A stretch of DNA of 64,000 nucleotides, taken from positions 248,001 through 312,000 of the forward strand of contig NZ_JAHKRM010000013.1 in the NCBI RefSeq assembly GCF_019396345.1, read 5' to 3'. Made by a program: the position numbers and the translations under genes. The DNA comes from Nonomuraea guangzhouensis. GTDB lineage: Bacteria > Actinomycetota > Actinomycetes > Streptosporangiales > Streptosporangiaceae. The notes under the pieces were generated by a model. The model did not search any database and was not told where the DNA came from. It saw only the letters and a program-made list of their open reading frames with translations. Of the stretch, positions 8,091 to 15,765 are shown piece by piece; within the stretch, counting starts at the first letter, position 1, and every line of letters starts with the position of its first letter.

Positions 8091-9429
8091 TGAGGGCGGC
8101 CACGGCCGTGGCTCCTGCCAGCGCCATGCACGCCGCCACCGCGATCACCACCCCCTGCTGCGCCCCGAACCCCCCGATGACCCCCGCCACCCCGGCCGCC
8201 CCCAGCGAACTGCCCACATAGCGGGCGGTGTTGTTGGCCCCCGACCCCATGCTGACCCGATGGGACGGCACGCTCTCGATCGCGAGGTGCGTGATCGAGG
8301 AGTTGATCAGCCCGGCCCCGGCCCCGCTCACTGCCAGCCCGCCGACCACGAGCGCGGGCGCGAACGTCCCGCCCAGACCCAGCAGCCCGCCGAAGCCCAG
8401 CGCGGTCAGCGCCAGCCCGAGCGCCAGCCGGGCGGCCGTGGCCAGCCGCAGCCGCCGGGACAGCAGCGCGGTCACGAACGACATCCCGGACCACAGCATG
8501 AACAGCAGCGCGGTAGCGAGCGGCGTCAGACCGTGCGCCGTCTGCAGCACGGTCGGCAGGTAACTCATCAGCCCGACCACCGCCGCCCCGACCACCAGCG
8601 CCCCACCCGTCGCCACCAGGAACACCGGCCGCCGGAACAGCTCCAGGTCGATCAGCGGCTCCGCCCGCCTCCGCTCCACCAGCACGAAGGCCGCCACCAG
8701 CACCACCGCCGCCGCGAACGCCACCAGCACCACCGGCCGCGACCAGCCGAGACGGCCCTCGGTCACGCCCGCGAGCAGCGCGACGACGCCCAGACTGAGC
8801 AGCACCACGCCGGGCACGTCGAACCGCCGGGGCACGGCCGAGCGCGACTCCTCCAGCGTGCGCGCCGACACCACGGCCAGGGCCAGCGCGCACGCCGCCA
8901 TCAGCCAGTACGCCGCCCGCCAGCCGGTCACCTCCGCCAGCACCCCGGACAGCAGCGGCCCCACGGCGGTGCCCAGCCCGATCATCGCGCCGTACCGACC
9001 GGTGGCCCGCACCCGCTCGATCCCCGAGGGAAAGGCATGGCCCACGATGCCGAGGCTCGCCGCCAGCATCGCCGCGCTCGCGCCGCCCTGCACCAGCCGG
9101 GCCGCCACGAACACCACGACCACCGGGCTCAACGCGGCCACCACACTGGCGAGCGCGAGCACGGCCGTGCCCGCCACCAGCACCCGCTTGCGGCCGTAGT
9201 CGTCGGCCAGCCCGCCGGAGACCAGCAGCAGTGCCGACAGGCCGAGCGCGATCGAGCCCAGGATCCACACCGGCCCGGTCGGGCCCGCGCCCAGCTCCCG
9301 TGCGGTCTGGGGCAGCGTGACCATCGGCACCGTGTAGTTCGTCAGCACGAGCAGGGGCGCCGACGACGCCACGGCGAGCGTTCGGCCGGCGGGCACCAGC
9401 ACCCGAGTCGGTTCAGTGATTGAACTCAT
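8077..9429 (-). CDS. MFS transporter, DHA2-like
   Basis: A 450-residue, very hydrophobic exporter-type permease with 14 probable helices. Motif A is SGGLADDYGRKRVLV between helices 2 and 3. The helix-5 region GAMIGLGTAVGPLLSGVLAE is antiporter-like. The upstream 20 codons of the open frame are in the divergent promoter, so the ATG at 9427-9429 is chosen. The first of two identical-type operators overlaps codons 2-6. The divergent HxlR regulator starts 46 bp away and probably represses it. Confidence 0.88.
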   Translation of the reverse strand: MSSITEPTRVLVPAGRTLAVASSAPLLVLTNYTVPMVTLPQTARELGAGPTGPVWILGSIALGLSALLLVSGGLADDYGRKRVLVAGTAVLALASVVAALSPVVVVFVAARLVQGGASAAMLAASLGIVGHAFPSGIERVRATGRYGAMIGLGTAVGPLLSGVLAEVTGWRAAYWLMAACALALAVVSARTLEESRSAVPRRFDVPGVVLLSLGVVALLAGVTEGRLGWSRPVVLVAFAAAVVLVAAFVLVERRRAEPLIDLELFRRPVFLVATGGALVVGAAVVGLMSYLPTVLQTAHGLTPLATALLFMLWSGMSFVTALLSRRLRLATAARLALGLALTALGFGGLLGLGGTFAPALVVGGLAVSGAGAGLINSSITHLAIESVPSHRVSMGSGANNTARYVGSSLGAAGVAGVIGGFGAQQGVVIAVAACMALAGATAVAALITRP

Positions 9430-9462
9430 GTCGGGCAAGCTACCATGGTTCAATGAATGAAC
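9411..9462. promoter_or_regulatory. Twin HxlR-type operators
   Basis: Two copies of GTTCA-N5-TGAAC occur at 9411-9425 and 9448-9462, each a perfect inverted repeat, 37 bp apart. One overlaps the start of the MFS gene; the other lies 13 bp before the HxlR start. They are likely bound by the HxlR protein to control both genes. Confidence 0.7.
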
Positions 9463-9475
9463 TGAAGGGGGTGGC

Positions 9476-9994
9476 ATGGCGCTAGGCAAGAACTACGACG
9501 CTCAGGACTGCTCGCTGGCCAAGGCCCTGGAGGTGATCGGCGAGCGCTGGACGCTGCTCGTCGTACGCGACGCGATGTACGGCGTACGGCGTTACGGCGA
9601 CTTCCTCGCCCACCTCGACATCCCCCGGGCGGTGCTCTCGCAGCGGCTGGCCGCGCTCGTCGAGGCGGGGGTCCTCGACAAGCGCCGCTACCGGGACGCG
9701 CCGCCGCGCGACGAGTACGTCCTGACCCCGATGGGCCATGAGCTCTGGCTACCGGTCCTGGCCCTGGCCGAGTGGGGCGAGCGGCATCTGACCAGCACCG
9801 GACCGCGCCGCGTCTTCCACCACCTGGCCTGCGGCACCCGCATCGACGGCGCCGCCCGCTGTGCCACCTGCGGCGTGCAGGTCCCGATCGGGGAGGCGGA
9901 GGTACGGCCGGGTCCGGGGCTGGAAGGCACCAGGGATGATCCGGTCAGTGAGGCATTGCGGACCCCTCATCGGATGCTCAACCCGATTCCCTGA
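9476..9994 (+). CDS. HxlR-family transcriptional regulator
   Basis: A 172-residue HxlR winged-helix protein. It has the hallmark N-terminal Cys region (YDAQDCSLAKALEVIGERWT), the LLVVRDAMYGVRRYGDF helix and the ISxxxLSxRL-like recognition segment (IPRAVLSQRLAALVEAGVL). The C-terminus adds a small Cys-rich element (HLACGTRIDGAARCATCGVQ) that could bind zinc; this is common in the subfamily. The ATG is preceded by GAAGGGGG. It is divergent from the MFS gene with two matching operators between them. Confidence 0.9.
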   Translation: MALGKNYDAQDCSLAKALEVIGERWTLLVVRDAMYGVRRYGDFLAHLDIPRAVLSQRLAALVEAGVLDKRRYRDAPPRDEYVLTPMGHELWLPVLALAEWGERHLTSTGPRRVFHHLACGTRIDGAARCATCGVQVPIGEAEVRPGPGLEGTRDDPVSEALRTPHRMLNPIP

Positions 9995-10027
9995 CAGAAT
10001 TACGCGTAACCCCCGAGAGGAGACGGC

Positions 10028-10648
10028 ATGAGCTGGGTGGAGATCGGCTCGGAGACGGAACTACGCGAACTACTGGGTGAAGTAATGCCGCGAGCGGCTA
10101 CCAAGGACCGGCCGCGGTTGCACGAGCGCGACCGGGAATGGCTGGCGAACTCGCCGTTCTGCCTGATCGCCACCTCCGACGCCGACGGCAACTGCGACGT
10201 CTCGCCCAAGGGCGACCCGGCCGGCTTCACGTACGTCATCGACGACACCACGATCGCCATCCCCGACCGGCCGGGCAACCGCCGGGCGGACGGCTTCCGC
10301 AATATCCTGAAAAATCCGCACGTGGGGTTGATCTACCTGATCCCCGGCCGCAACGAGACCCTCAGGCTCAACGGCCGCGCCCGGCTGATCCGCGAGGCGC
10401 CGTTCTTCGACGACATGATCGTCAAGGGCCACCGCCCGCAGCTGGCGCTCGTCGTGGAGATCGAACAGATCTTCTTCCACTGCGCCAAGGCCTTCCTGCG
10501 TTCCGGGCTCTGGAAGCCCGACCGCTGGGCCGAGGACTCGCTGCCGTCGCACGCGACCCTGGTCAAGGACGTGCAGAAGGTCGAGGAGACTCTCGAGCAA
10601 CTCGAGAACTACTACGGCGAGACCTACGCCAAGAAGCTCTACGGCTGA
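10028..10648 (+). CDS. Pyridoxamine 5'-phosphate oxidase-family FMN protein (DR2398-like)
   Basis: A 206-residue flavin-binding split-barrel protein. Characteristic segments are LANSPFCLIATSDADGNCDVSPKGDPAG, IPDRPGNRRADGFRNILKNP and ARLIREAPFFDDMIVKG, read here as pieces of one conserved domain. These match the FMN-binding MSMEG_1061/DR2398 type, whose substrate is generally unknown. The Shine-Dalgarno AGAGGAG lies six bases before the ATG. It is monocistronic, with its 3' end facing a tiny minus-strand ORF. Confidence 0.83.
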   Translation: MSWVEIGSETELRELLGEVMPRAATKDRPRLHERDREWLANSPFCLIATSDADGNCDVSPKGDPAGFTYVIDDTTIAIPDRPGNRRADGFRNILKNPHVGLIYLIPGRNETLRLNGRARLIREAPFFDDMIVKGHRPQLALVVEIEQIFFHCAKAFLRSGLWKPDRWAEDSLPSHATLVKDVQKVEETLEQLENYYGETYAKKLYG

Positions 10649-10661
10649 CCTGCTCGGCCGA

Positions 10662-10838
10662 TCACGCGGCGGGGGTGGGGCCTCCGGGGAACCGGATCAC
10701 GTTACGGCCGCTGTAGGCTCGGAGATCGACGACCTTGGGGTCGTGATCGTGCACGACGGGCCTGCGGCGGTCTCCCGACCGGATATCGCGGATCTTGTGC
10801 CGGGCGACGTGTGGCGGCACCACCACTAGTCTCTTCAT
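10662..10838 (-). CDS. Small basic hypothetical protein (58 aa)
   Basis: The short reading frame has a plausible start (ATG at 10838 with a GGGGGGC purine run eight bases upstream) and codes for a strongly basic peptide beginning MKRLVVVPPHVARHKIRDIR and ending IRFPGGPTPAA. There is no signal peptide or transmembrane segment. I do not recognise a family. It lies in a stretch with no other gene and is followed upstream by a second tiny basic ORF on the same strand. Coding status is uncertain. Confidence 0.45.
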   Translation of the reverse strand: MKRLVVVPPHVARHKIRDIRSGDRRRPVVHDHDPKVVDLRAYSGRNVIRFPGGPTPAA

Positions 10839-10912
10839 CGTGAGCCCCCCGTGACGTTCTTGTTACCTATGTTATCTACAGGTACCCCGGTAAGTTCGAT
10901 GTAAGTATCGTT

Positions 10913-11011
10913 TCAGTAAGGTAGCCGACGGCCCGATGGGGTACGCAGGTCCAGGCCCGTGTTCCGGTCCTGTCGCCGCTTGGCCGCCTTGACGATCCGT
11001 ACGCGTCTCAT
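10913..11011 (-). CDS. Very small basic peptide (32 aa)
   Basis: This is a 32-codon frame, MRRVRIVKAAKRRQ... ending SGRRLPY, with ten Arg and two Lys residues. An excellent Shine-Dalgarno (AGGGGG) lies six bases before the ATG, better than that of many neighbours. Function is unknown; it could be a leader peptide or a small DNA/RNA-binding protein. A longer frame continues upstream but lacks a comparable start. Confidence 0.4.
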   Translation of the reverse strand: MRRVRIVKAAKRRQDRNTGLDLRTPSGRRLPY

Positions 11012-11220
11012 GATCTGCCCCCTCTCGTGCGCTTGTCCCTGTACTGTGCGCGCCACCGCTTGACAGTGGCTTGGCGGGGAGTTGCAACCGCCATGCGCCA
11101 CAACCTAACCGGAGGACGTCCGGTCGTTCCATGCATTTCTACCGGGGGAGCGGCCTCCCTTGGTGGAAGGTGCTCAGACCTGCGCCAGGCAGTCGAGTGC
11201 TTGCGGTTCGCCGGGGACGA

Positions 11221-11698
11221 CCTGCACCGGCCGTCGCGACCCCGGCCGTCGCGATCACGGCCTGCGACCGCGCTGACCGCGATCCTCGACGTGGGTGTCT
11301 TCCCTCCGTGACCTCAAGCCCGACACGTGCTGCTCGGCCCCGGCGGCCCGCGAGTGATCGACTTCGGCGTCGCCCGTATGCTCGACATGTCGCTGACCAA
11401 GACCGGCGAGGTCGCGAGCCGACGGCAACAGGCGAGCGGACACATCGCGCAGTGGGACGTGAGCAGGCCCACGCCGCAGCGGTCCGCATGCCTCGGGGAG
11501 GTCGGCGGGCTCGGCTTCTCCCCTGGCGGCGGGTTGCCGGCCACGTACACCACGGCCGGCCTGCTCCAGCTCTGGGACGTGGCGGCCAGGCGGCGGCTCT
11601 GCGGCGCGTTCAACCTGCACGACACCGACGTGGGCAACGTCGGGTTCGGCGCCTACGACGGCGCGCTGTAAACAGAGGGCGACGGGACCGTCTTCGAG
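11221..11698 (+). pseudogene. Remnant of Ser/Thr protein kinase-WD40 protein
   Basis: Conceptual translation across frames gives pieces of a Hanks-type kinase: TALTAILDVGVF, then (R)DLKPD in another frame, then VLLGPGGPRVIDFGVARMLD, covering the catalytic loop and DFG motif. WD40-like pieces follow (GHIAQWDVS, GEVGGLGFSPGGG, LLQLWDVAARRRLCGAFN). At least two frameshifts separate the kinase motifs, the HRD motif is damaged, and the N-lobe, linker and most propellers are gone. The remaining frame ends at a TAA at 11669-11671, and a short WD40-like piece (DGTVFEAP) persists beyond it. This is a non-functional relic. Confidence 0.75.
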
Positions 11699-11819
11699 GC
11701 CCCCCGGGCGAGTGGCCGCCGCCGTGTGCCGGCGTGCCGGACGCACGCTGTCCGTCGCGGAGCGGGACGCCGCTTCAAGGACGTTTCGTATCCCGACGTC
11801 TGCCTGCAGCAGCCGCCCG

Positions 11820-12045
11820 ACCCGCCTGCGCATACTCCGGTCGATCGGCCTGCCTGGCCTGCCCGCGCGGGGGCTCCGGTCGGCCCACCCGCGCGGGGGC
11901 TTCGCTCGGTCGGCCCACCTGGCCCGTCCGGTCGGCTTGCTCGACTTGCCCAGCCTGTCCGGTCGGCCTGCCTGGCCCGCCCGCGCGGCCTGCCCGGCCA
12001 GTCCAGCTGGCCTGCCCGGCCTGTCCTCGCGCGTGCACCGGGCGG
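11820..12045. repeat. Degenerate GC-rich short-repeat tract
   Basis: The stretch is dominated by imperfect, irregular repeats of GGCCTGCCYGGCC, CCGGTCGGC and CCCGCGCGGGGGCT types. Long open frames exist on both strands but encode only low-complexity G/Q/A/R/P text, so no gene is called. It lies between the kinase relic and the SapA-like gene and probably reflects slippage or decay. Confidence 0.5.
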
Positions 12046-12059
12046 GTGGGCGGGGTGGG

Positions 12060-12578
12060 TCAGCCGGCGCAGTTGCCCCAGGAGTTGCGGCCGCCGCTGG
12101 CCTCGACGCGGCCGCTGGGGTCGCGGGTCCAGCCCCAGAATTTCACGCACTTCCAGCTGCCGTTGACGTGCCCGGTCTCGGCGTAGAAGCGATACTTCTG
12201 TACGTCCTCCGACCGGCCGCCGCCCCGCACCACGATGCCGGCGCCCGTGGTGGTCTTGGTGCCGAGGTAGGCCGTCTTGATCGCGGCCACGCAGTTCTTG
12301 CCGGAGCGCTTGCTGTACATCAGGTACACGTGCCCGAACACCGCGCCCTCGCGCGTCCGCATCTCCCGGTGACCGTCCCTGACCCTGCGGAAGCCGGGTC
12401 CGCAGACGCGCTCCGGCGTGTAGGGCGCGGCCGTCACCGACGAGGCGGCGGGAGTTGCGATGGTGGGGGTGGCTGTCGCGGCGGTGGGGGTGGCGGCGAT
12501 CCCGGCGGCGGCCAAGCCGGCCGCGATGGCCGTTCGCGTGAGCACAAGCATTCCTTCGATTGTGGATATTAAGGACAT
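12060..12578 (-). CDS. SapA-like secreted protein (spore-associated protein A family)
   Basis: A secreted protein of 172 residues. The N-terminus has a signal peptide (LTRTAIAAGLAAAGIAATPTA) and an Ala/Thr-rich linker. The mature domain follows the SapA pattern: YTPERVCGPGFRRV, GHVYLMYSKRSGKNCVAAIK, a central variable strand region, WKCVKFWGW and a terminal NSWGNCAG, giving four Cys that probably form two disulfides. In Streptomyces, SapA is found on spores; the role is unknown. The alternative ATG at 12551 is possible. A 12-bp palindrome sits immediately before the start. Confidence 0.75.
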   Translation of the reverse strand: MSLISTIEGMLVLTRTAIAAGLAAAGIAATPTAATATPTIATPAASSVTAAPYTPERVCGPGFRRVRDGHREMRTREGAVFGHVYLMYSKRSGKNCVAAIKTAYLGTKTTTGAGIVVRGGGRSEDVQKYRFYAETGHVNGSWKCVKFWGWTRDPSGRVEASGGRNSWGNCAG

Positions 12579-12590
12579 TAAAGATCTTTA
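12579..12590. promoter_or_regulatory. Perfect palindrome in divergent promoter
   Basis: TAAAGATCTTTA is a perfect 12-bp palindrome and AT-rich against its surroundings. It lies in the 47 bp between the divergent SapA-like and MFS genes and may be an operator or a promoter element. Confidence 0.4.
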
Positions 12591-12625
12591 CTGTGCATAA
12601 CCGTAATGCATGACAAGGGGGGCTG

Positions 12626-13741
12626 GTGGGGGAACGCGGCATACCGTTGATCGCGGTCAGCGCGGCTTGGGGCGGGTTCTGGGGCTCGTGGTCGGCGCTG
12701 CTGCCGGCGATCAAGGAGCAGCTCGGCGCGTCCCCCGCCGAGCTGGGGCTGGCGCTGAGCGCGGTGCCGGTGGGGGCGATTCCGGCGATGGCGGTGGCCG
12801 GGCGGCTGGCCGGGGGCAGGGAACGTACGGCGTTGATCGCCGTCACCGTGGCCTTCGCGCTGAGCGTCGTGGCCATCGCGCCCGTCGGCTCGCCGACGGC
12901 GCTCGGGCTGACGCTGCTCCTGGTCGGCATGACCAGCGGCGCGCTCGACGTCGCGCTGAACATGGCCACCGGGCGGGCCGAGCGGGAGCACGGGCGCAGG
13001 CTGTTCCAGCAGGTGCACGCCGCCTTTCCCCTCGCCGTGATAGTCGCGGCACCCGCCACCGGGCTGGCCCGCTCACTCGGCCTGGGCACCGGCACGGTGC
13101 TGGTGGTGGCCGCGGTCCTCGTGCTGGCCTCGGCGGCGTCACTGCCGGCCCTGCGCCTGGGCCGGGGCCTGCCCGCCACCGGGGGAGCGGGCGGCAGGCG
13201 GCGCTGGGCGGTCGCGATCGTGCTCGGCGCGCTGGCCGCGTGCGCGCTGATCATCGAGAACTCGATCGAACAGTGGTCGGTGCTGCTCCTCGAAGACCAC
13301 CGGAGGGCCTCGGCACTGGTGTCGAGCGCGGCCCCGGCCGTCTACATGGCGGCGCTCACGGTGGGCCGGATCGCCGCGCAGGCGCTGCCCCGGTTCACGC
13401 TGCGGGCGTTCTACCTGGTGGGCGGGGTGGGCGGACTCGCGGGGATGGCGCTGGCGGGGCTCGGCGGCTCGGTTCTCGCGTCGATGGTGGGGTTCGCGCT
13501 GACCGGGCTCGCGCTCGGGCCGCTGGTGCCGGCCGTGCTCAGCCGCGCTGCGGCCGACGACGCGGGCGGGGTGCTGGTGTCCACGGTCTCCGCGATCTCC
13601 TACACGGGCTTCGTCATCAGCCCGCTGCTCGTGGCCGCCCTGACAAGCCGGCTCGGCCTGCCGGGCGCGCTGGCCGCCATGGGGCTCCTGGCCGTACCTC
13701 TGGTGGTCCGCTATCTCGCGGAACGGCCCTCACCAGACTGA
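12626..13741 (+). CDS. MFS transporter (12-helix)
   Basis: A 371-residue major-facilitator permease, short but long enough for twelve helices. It begins IPLIAVSAAWGGFWGSWSAL, has a reduced motif A region (VAGRLAGGRERT), and shows GALDVALNMATGRAEREHGR between helices 4 and 5, a pattern seen in YbjJ-like MFS proteins (sugar or drug exporters). The GTG start has an AAGGGGGG Shine-Dalgarno five bases upstream. It is divergent from the SapA-like gene, and no regulator is adjacent. Confidence 0.85.
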   Translation: MGERGIPLIAVSAAWGGFWGSWSALLPAIKEQLGASPAELGLALSAVPVGAIPAMAVAGRLAGGRERTALIAVTVAFALSVVAIAPVGSPTALGLTLLLVGMTSGALDVALNMATGRAEREHGRRLFQQVHAAFPLAVIVAAPATGLARSLGLGTGTVLVVAAVLVLASAASLPALRLGRGLPATGGAGGRRRWAVAIVLGALAACALIIENSIEQWSVLLLEDHRRASALVSSAAPAVYMAALTVGRIAAQALPRFTLRAFYLVGGVGGLAGMALAGLGGSVLASMVGFALTGLALGPLVPAVLSRAAADDAGGVLVSTVSAISYTGFVISPLLVAALTSRLGLPGALAAMGLLAVPLVVRYLAERPSPD

Positions 13742-13809
13742 GCCGGATTTTCATCGGAAATAGCCGTCCCATGAGACAACGAGGACCGGCATCCGGGTAT
13801 CCCCGGGCC

Positions 13810-14061
13810 ATGGCCGTCTGTGAAACGTGTGGCAACGATTACGACATGTCCTTCGAGGTGCACGCCCAGGGCGCGGTGCACACGTTCGACTCTTTCCAGT
13901 GCGCCATCCAGTCCATGGCGCCCATCTGCGAGCACTGCGGGACCAAGGTGATCGGGCACGGTGTCCAGTCGGGCGAGCACTGGTACTGCTGTGCCCACTG
14001 CGCCCGCCAAGAGGGCAATCAGGGAATCGTCGATCGTGTCATGGCGGGGATGTCCGGATAG
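13810..14061 (+). CDS. Small Cys-rich metal-binding protein
   Basis: An 83-residue cytosolic protein with eight cysteines at residues 4, 7, 31, 40, 43, 60, 61 and 64 and several His residues. The pattern CETCGN, ICEHCG and CCAHC suggests two zinc-ribbon-like sites. It resembles a small conserved actinobacterial family whose members begin MA-x-CExCGNDYD. Function is unknown; metal storage or a protein-interaction ribbon are options. An in-frame ATG exists at 13771, but the family-like start is at 13810. The stop lies 15 bp before the broken sthA copy. Confidence 0.75.
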   Translation: MAVCETCGNDYDMSFEVHAQGAVHTFDSFQCAIQSMAPICEHCGTKVIGHGVQSGEHWYCCAHCARQEGNQGIVDRVMAGMSG

Positions 14062-14076
14062 GTGGACACTTGATGT

Positions 14077-14211
14077 GTGGCCGATTTTGACGTTCTCGTC
14101 GTAGGTTCAGGACCCGGCGGGCAGAAGGCGGCCATCGCGGCCGCACAGCCCGGCGACCGGGTCGCCGTCCTCGCGCGCCCTCATCTGATGGGCGGCGGCA
14201 CTCATGTATGA
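14077..14211 (+). pseudogene. Truncated duplicate of the sthA 5' end
   Basis: A GTG-initiated 44-codon frame reads ADFDVLVVGSGPGGQKAAIA..., then RVAVLARPHLMGG, then a stop. It parallels codons 2-42 of the intact sthA that starts at 14204 (YDFDVLVLGSGPGGQKAAIA). The FAD dinucleotide-binding motif GSGPGG is intact, but the rest of the enzyme is absent. The fragment's stop (14209-14211) lies over the first codons of sthA, so translation of the fragment could couple to or interfere with sthA. It arose by partial tandem duplication followed by divergence. Confidence 0.8.
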
Positions 14212-15616
14212 CTTCGATGTTCTCGTACTCGGAAGCGGTCCCGGCGGGCAGAAGGCGGCGATCGCCGCGGCGAAGCTCGGCCGGCGGGTCGCGGTCGTGG
14301 AGAAGACCCACATGCTCGGCGGCGTGTGCATCAACACCGGGACGATCCCCTCCAAGACGCTGCGCGAGGCGGTCCTCTATCTCACGGGCCTCAACCAGCG
14401 GGAGCTGTACGGGGCGAGCTACCGGGTGAAGGAAGAGATCACGGTCGCCGACCTCGGCATGCGTACCCAGCACGTGATCGGCCGCGAGATCCAGGTGATC
14501 CGCAGCCAGCTCGGCCGTAACCACGTGACGGTCCTGCAGGGAACCGGGCGCTTCCTCGACCCGCACACCGTCGGGGTCGCCAGTGACGAGGAGAAGGAGG
14601 AGAAGAAGGTCACGGCCGAGAAGATCGTGATCGCCACGGGCACCTCTCCGGCCCGTCCGTCCACGGTCGAGTTCGACGACAGGACGGTCATCGACTCCGA
14701 CGCGATCCTGCACCTCGACCAGGTGCCCGAGACGCTCGTCGTCGTCGGAGCGGGGGTCATCGGCATCGAGTATGCCTCGATGTTCGCGGCGCTGGGCACC
14801 AAGGTCACCGTGGTCGAGCGGCGTGACCGGATGCTGGAGTTCTGTGATCTGGAGATCGTGGAGGCGCTGAAGTACCACCTGCGGGACCTCGCCGTCACCT
14901 TCAGGTTCGGGGAGAACGTCGCCGCGGTCGAGCGGCGTCCCCGCGGGGCGCTGACCGTGCTGGAGAGCGGGAAGAAGATCCCCGCCGACTGCGTCATGTA
15001 CTCGGCCGGACGCCAGGGAAAGACGAATGAGCTGTGCCTGGAAGCGGCCGGGCTCGCCGCCGACGACCGCGGCCGGATAACGGTGGACGAGAACTACGCC
15101 ACGACCGTCCCGCACATCTACGCCGTCGGCGACGTGATCGGCTTCCCCGCGCTGGCCGCCACCTCGATGGAGCAGGGCCGGCTGGCCGCGCAGCACGCCT
15201 GCGGCGAACCGGTCGGGGAGATGGAGGGACTGCCGCCGATCGGCATCTACACCATCCCGGAGATCAGCTTCGTCGGTAAGTCCGAGGACGACCTGACCCG
15301 GGACAAGATCCCCTTCGAGGTGGGCATCTCGCGTTACCGCGAACTGGCCCGGGGGCAGATCATCGGCGACTCGTACGGGATGCTCAAGCTCCTCGTCTCC
15401 TCCGAGGACCGGCGGCTGCTCGGCGTCCACGTGTTCGGCACGGGCGCCACCGAGCTCGTCCACATCGGGCAGACCGTGATGGGCTGTGGCGGTACGGTCG
15501 ACTACCTGGTCAACGCCGTGTTCAACTATCCGACGCTCGCCGAGTCCTACAAGGTCGCCGCCCTGGACGCGATGAACAAGATGCGGGTGATCGCCCGCCT
15601 GACAGCGGAGCTGTGA
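14204..15616 (+). CDS. sthA: Soluble pyridine nucleotide transhydrogenase
   Basis: Si-specific NAD(P)+ transhydrogenase of 470 residues; it transfers hydride between NADPH and NAD+ using FAD. The FAD motif is GSGPGGQKAAIAAAKLGRR at residues 10-28. The active-site stretch GGVCINTGTIPSKTL keeps one Cys, but the partner Cys of disulfide reductases is Thr, the signature that separates SthA from lipoamide dehydrogenase. The NAD(P) motif VVVGAGVIGIEYASMFAALG lies near residue 180, and the dimerisation domain includes the motif YPTLAESYKVAALDAMN. A truncated copy of its own 5' end overlaps the start. A strong hairpin follows the stop. Confidence 0.9.
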   Translation: MYDFDVLVLGSGPGGQKAAIAAAKLGRRVAVVEKTHMLGGVCINTGTIPSKTLREAVLYLTGLNQRELYGASYRVKEEITVADLGMRTQHVIGREIQVIRSQLGRNHVTVLQGTGRFLDPHTVGVASDEEKEEKKVTAEKIVIATGTSPARPSTVEFDDRTVIDSDAILHLDQVPETLVVVGAGVIGIEYASMFAALGTKVTVVERRDRMLEFCDLEIVEALKYHLRDLAVTFRFGENVAAVERRPRGALTVLESGKKIPADCVMYSAGRQGKTNELCLEAAGLAADDRGRITVDENYATTVPHIYAVGDVIGFPALAATSMEQGRLAAQHACGEPVGEMEGLPPIGIYTIPEISFVGKSEDDLTRDKIPFEVGISRYRELARGQIIGDSYGMLKLLVSSEDRRLLGVHVFGTGATELVHIGQTVMGCGGTVDYLVNAVFNYPTLAESYKVAALDAMNKMRVIARLTAEL

Positions 15617-15620
15617 CGCG

Positions 15621-15665
15621 GTGACCGCCGCCCCGCGATCCCGGCGGTGGCGGGGCGGTGGTCAC
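15621..15665 (+). terminator. Strong hairpin after sthA
   Basis: GTGACCGCCGCCCCGC and GCGGGGCGGTGGTCAC form a 16-bp stem with one mismatch and a 13-nt loop, starting five bases past the sthA stop. There is no U-tract, as is common in actinomycetes. Confidence 0.7.
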
Positions 15666-15673
15666 CCGGTAAG

Positions 15674-15765
15674 GACCACCTGGCAGGGACCACTCCGCGG
15701 GGACCAAGGGACCACCCCGCAGGGAGCACCCCGCAGGGACCACCCGTCGGGGATCACTCGTCGGG
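15674..15765. repeat. 14-bp tandem repeat tract
   Basis: Six full copies and one 8-bp partial copy of a GACCACCCCGCAGG-like unit run head to tail. The full copies begin at 15674, 15688, 15710, 15724, 15738 and 15752, with the partial at 15702. The last copy includes the 3' end of the doxX-like gene. Copies differ by 1-5 bases, so the array is old or under weak constraint. Confidence 0.75.

Noticed and set aside
11653..13254. 533-codon minus-strand frame spanning the repeat tract, SapA-like gene and MFS gene
   Set aside because: It runs through two better-supported genes in other frames and encodes low-complexity sequence.
14074..14091. ATG TGT GGC CGA TTT TGA reads MCGRF, the N-terminus of SRAP/HMCES proteins
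   Set aside because: It is followed at once by a stop and lies in the sthA duplicate; judged a coincidence.
15674..15765. Possible CRISPR array
   Set aside because: Units are 14 bp, head to tail without spacers; it is a simple tandem repeat.
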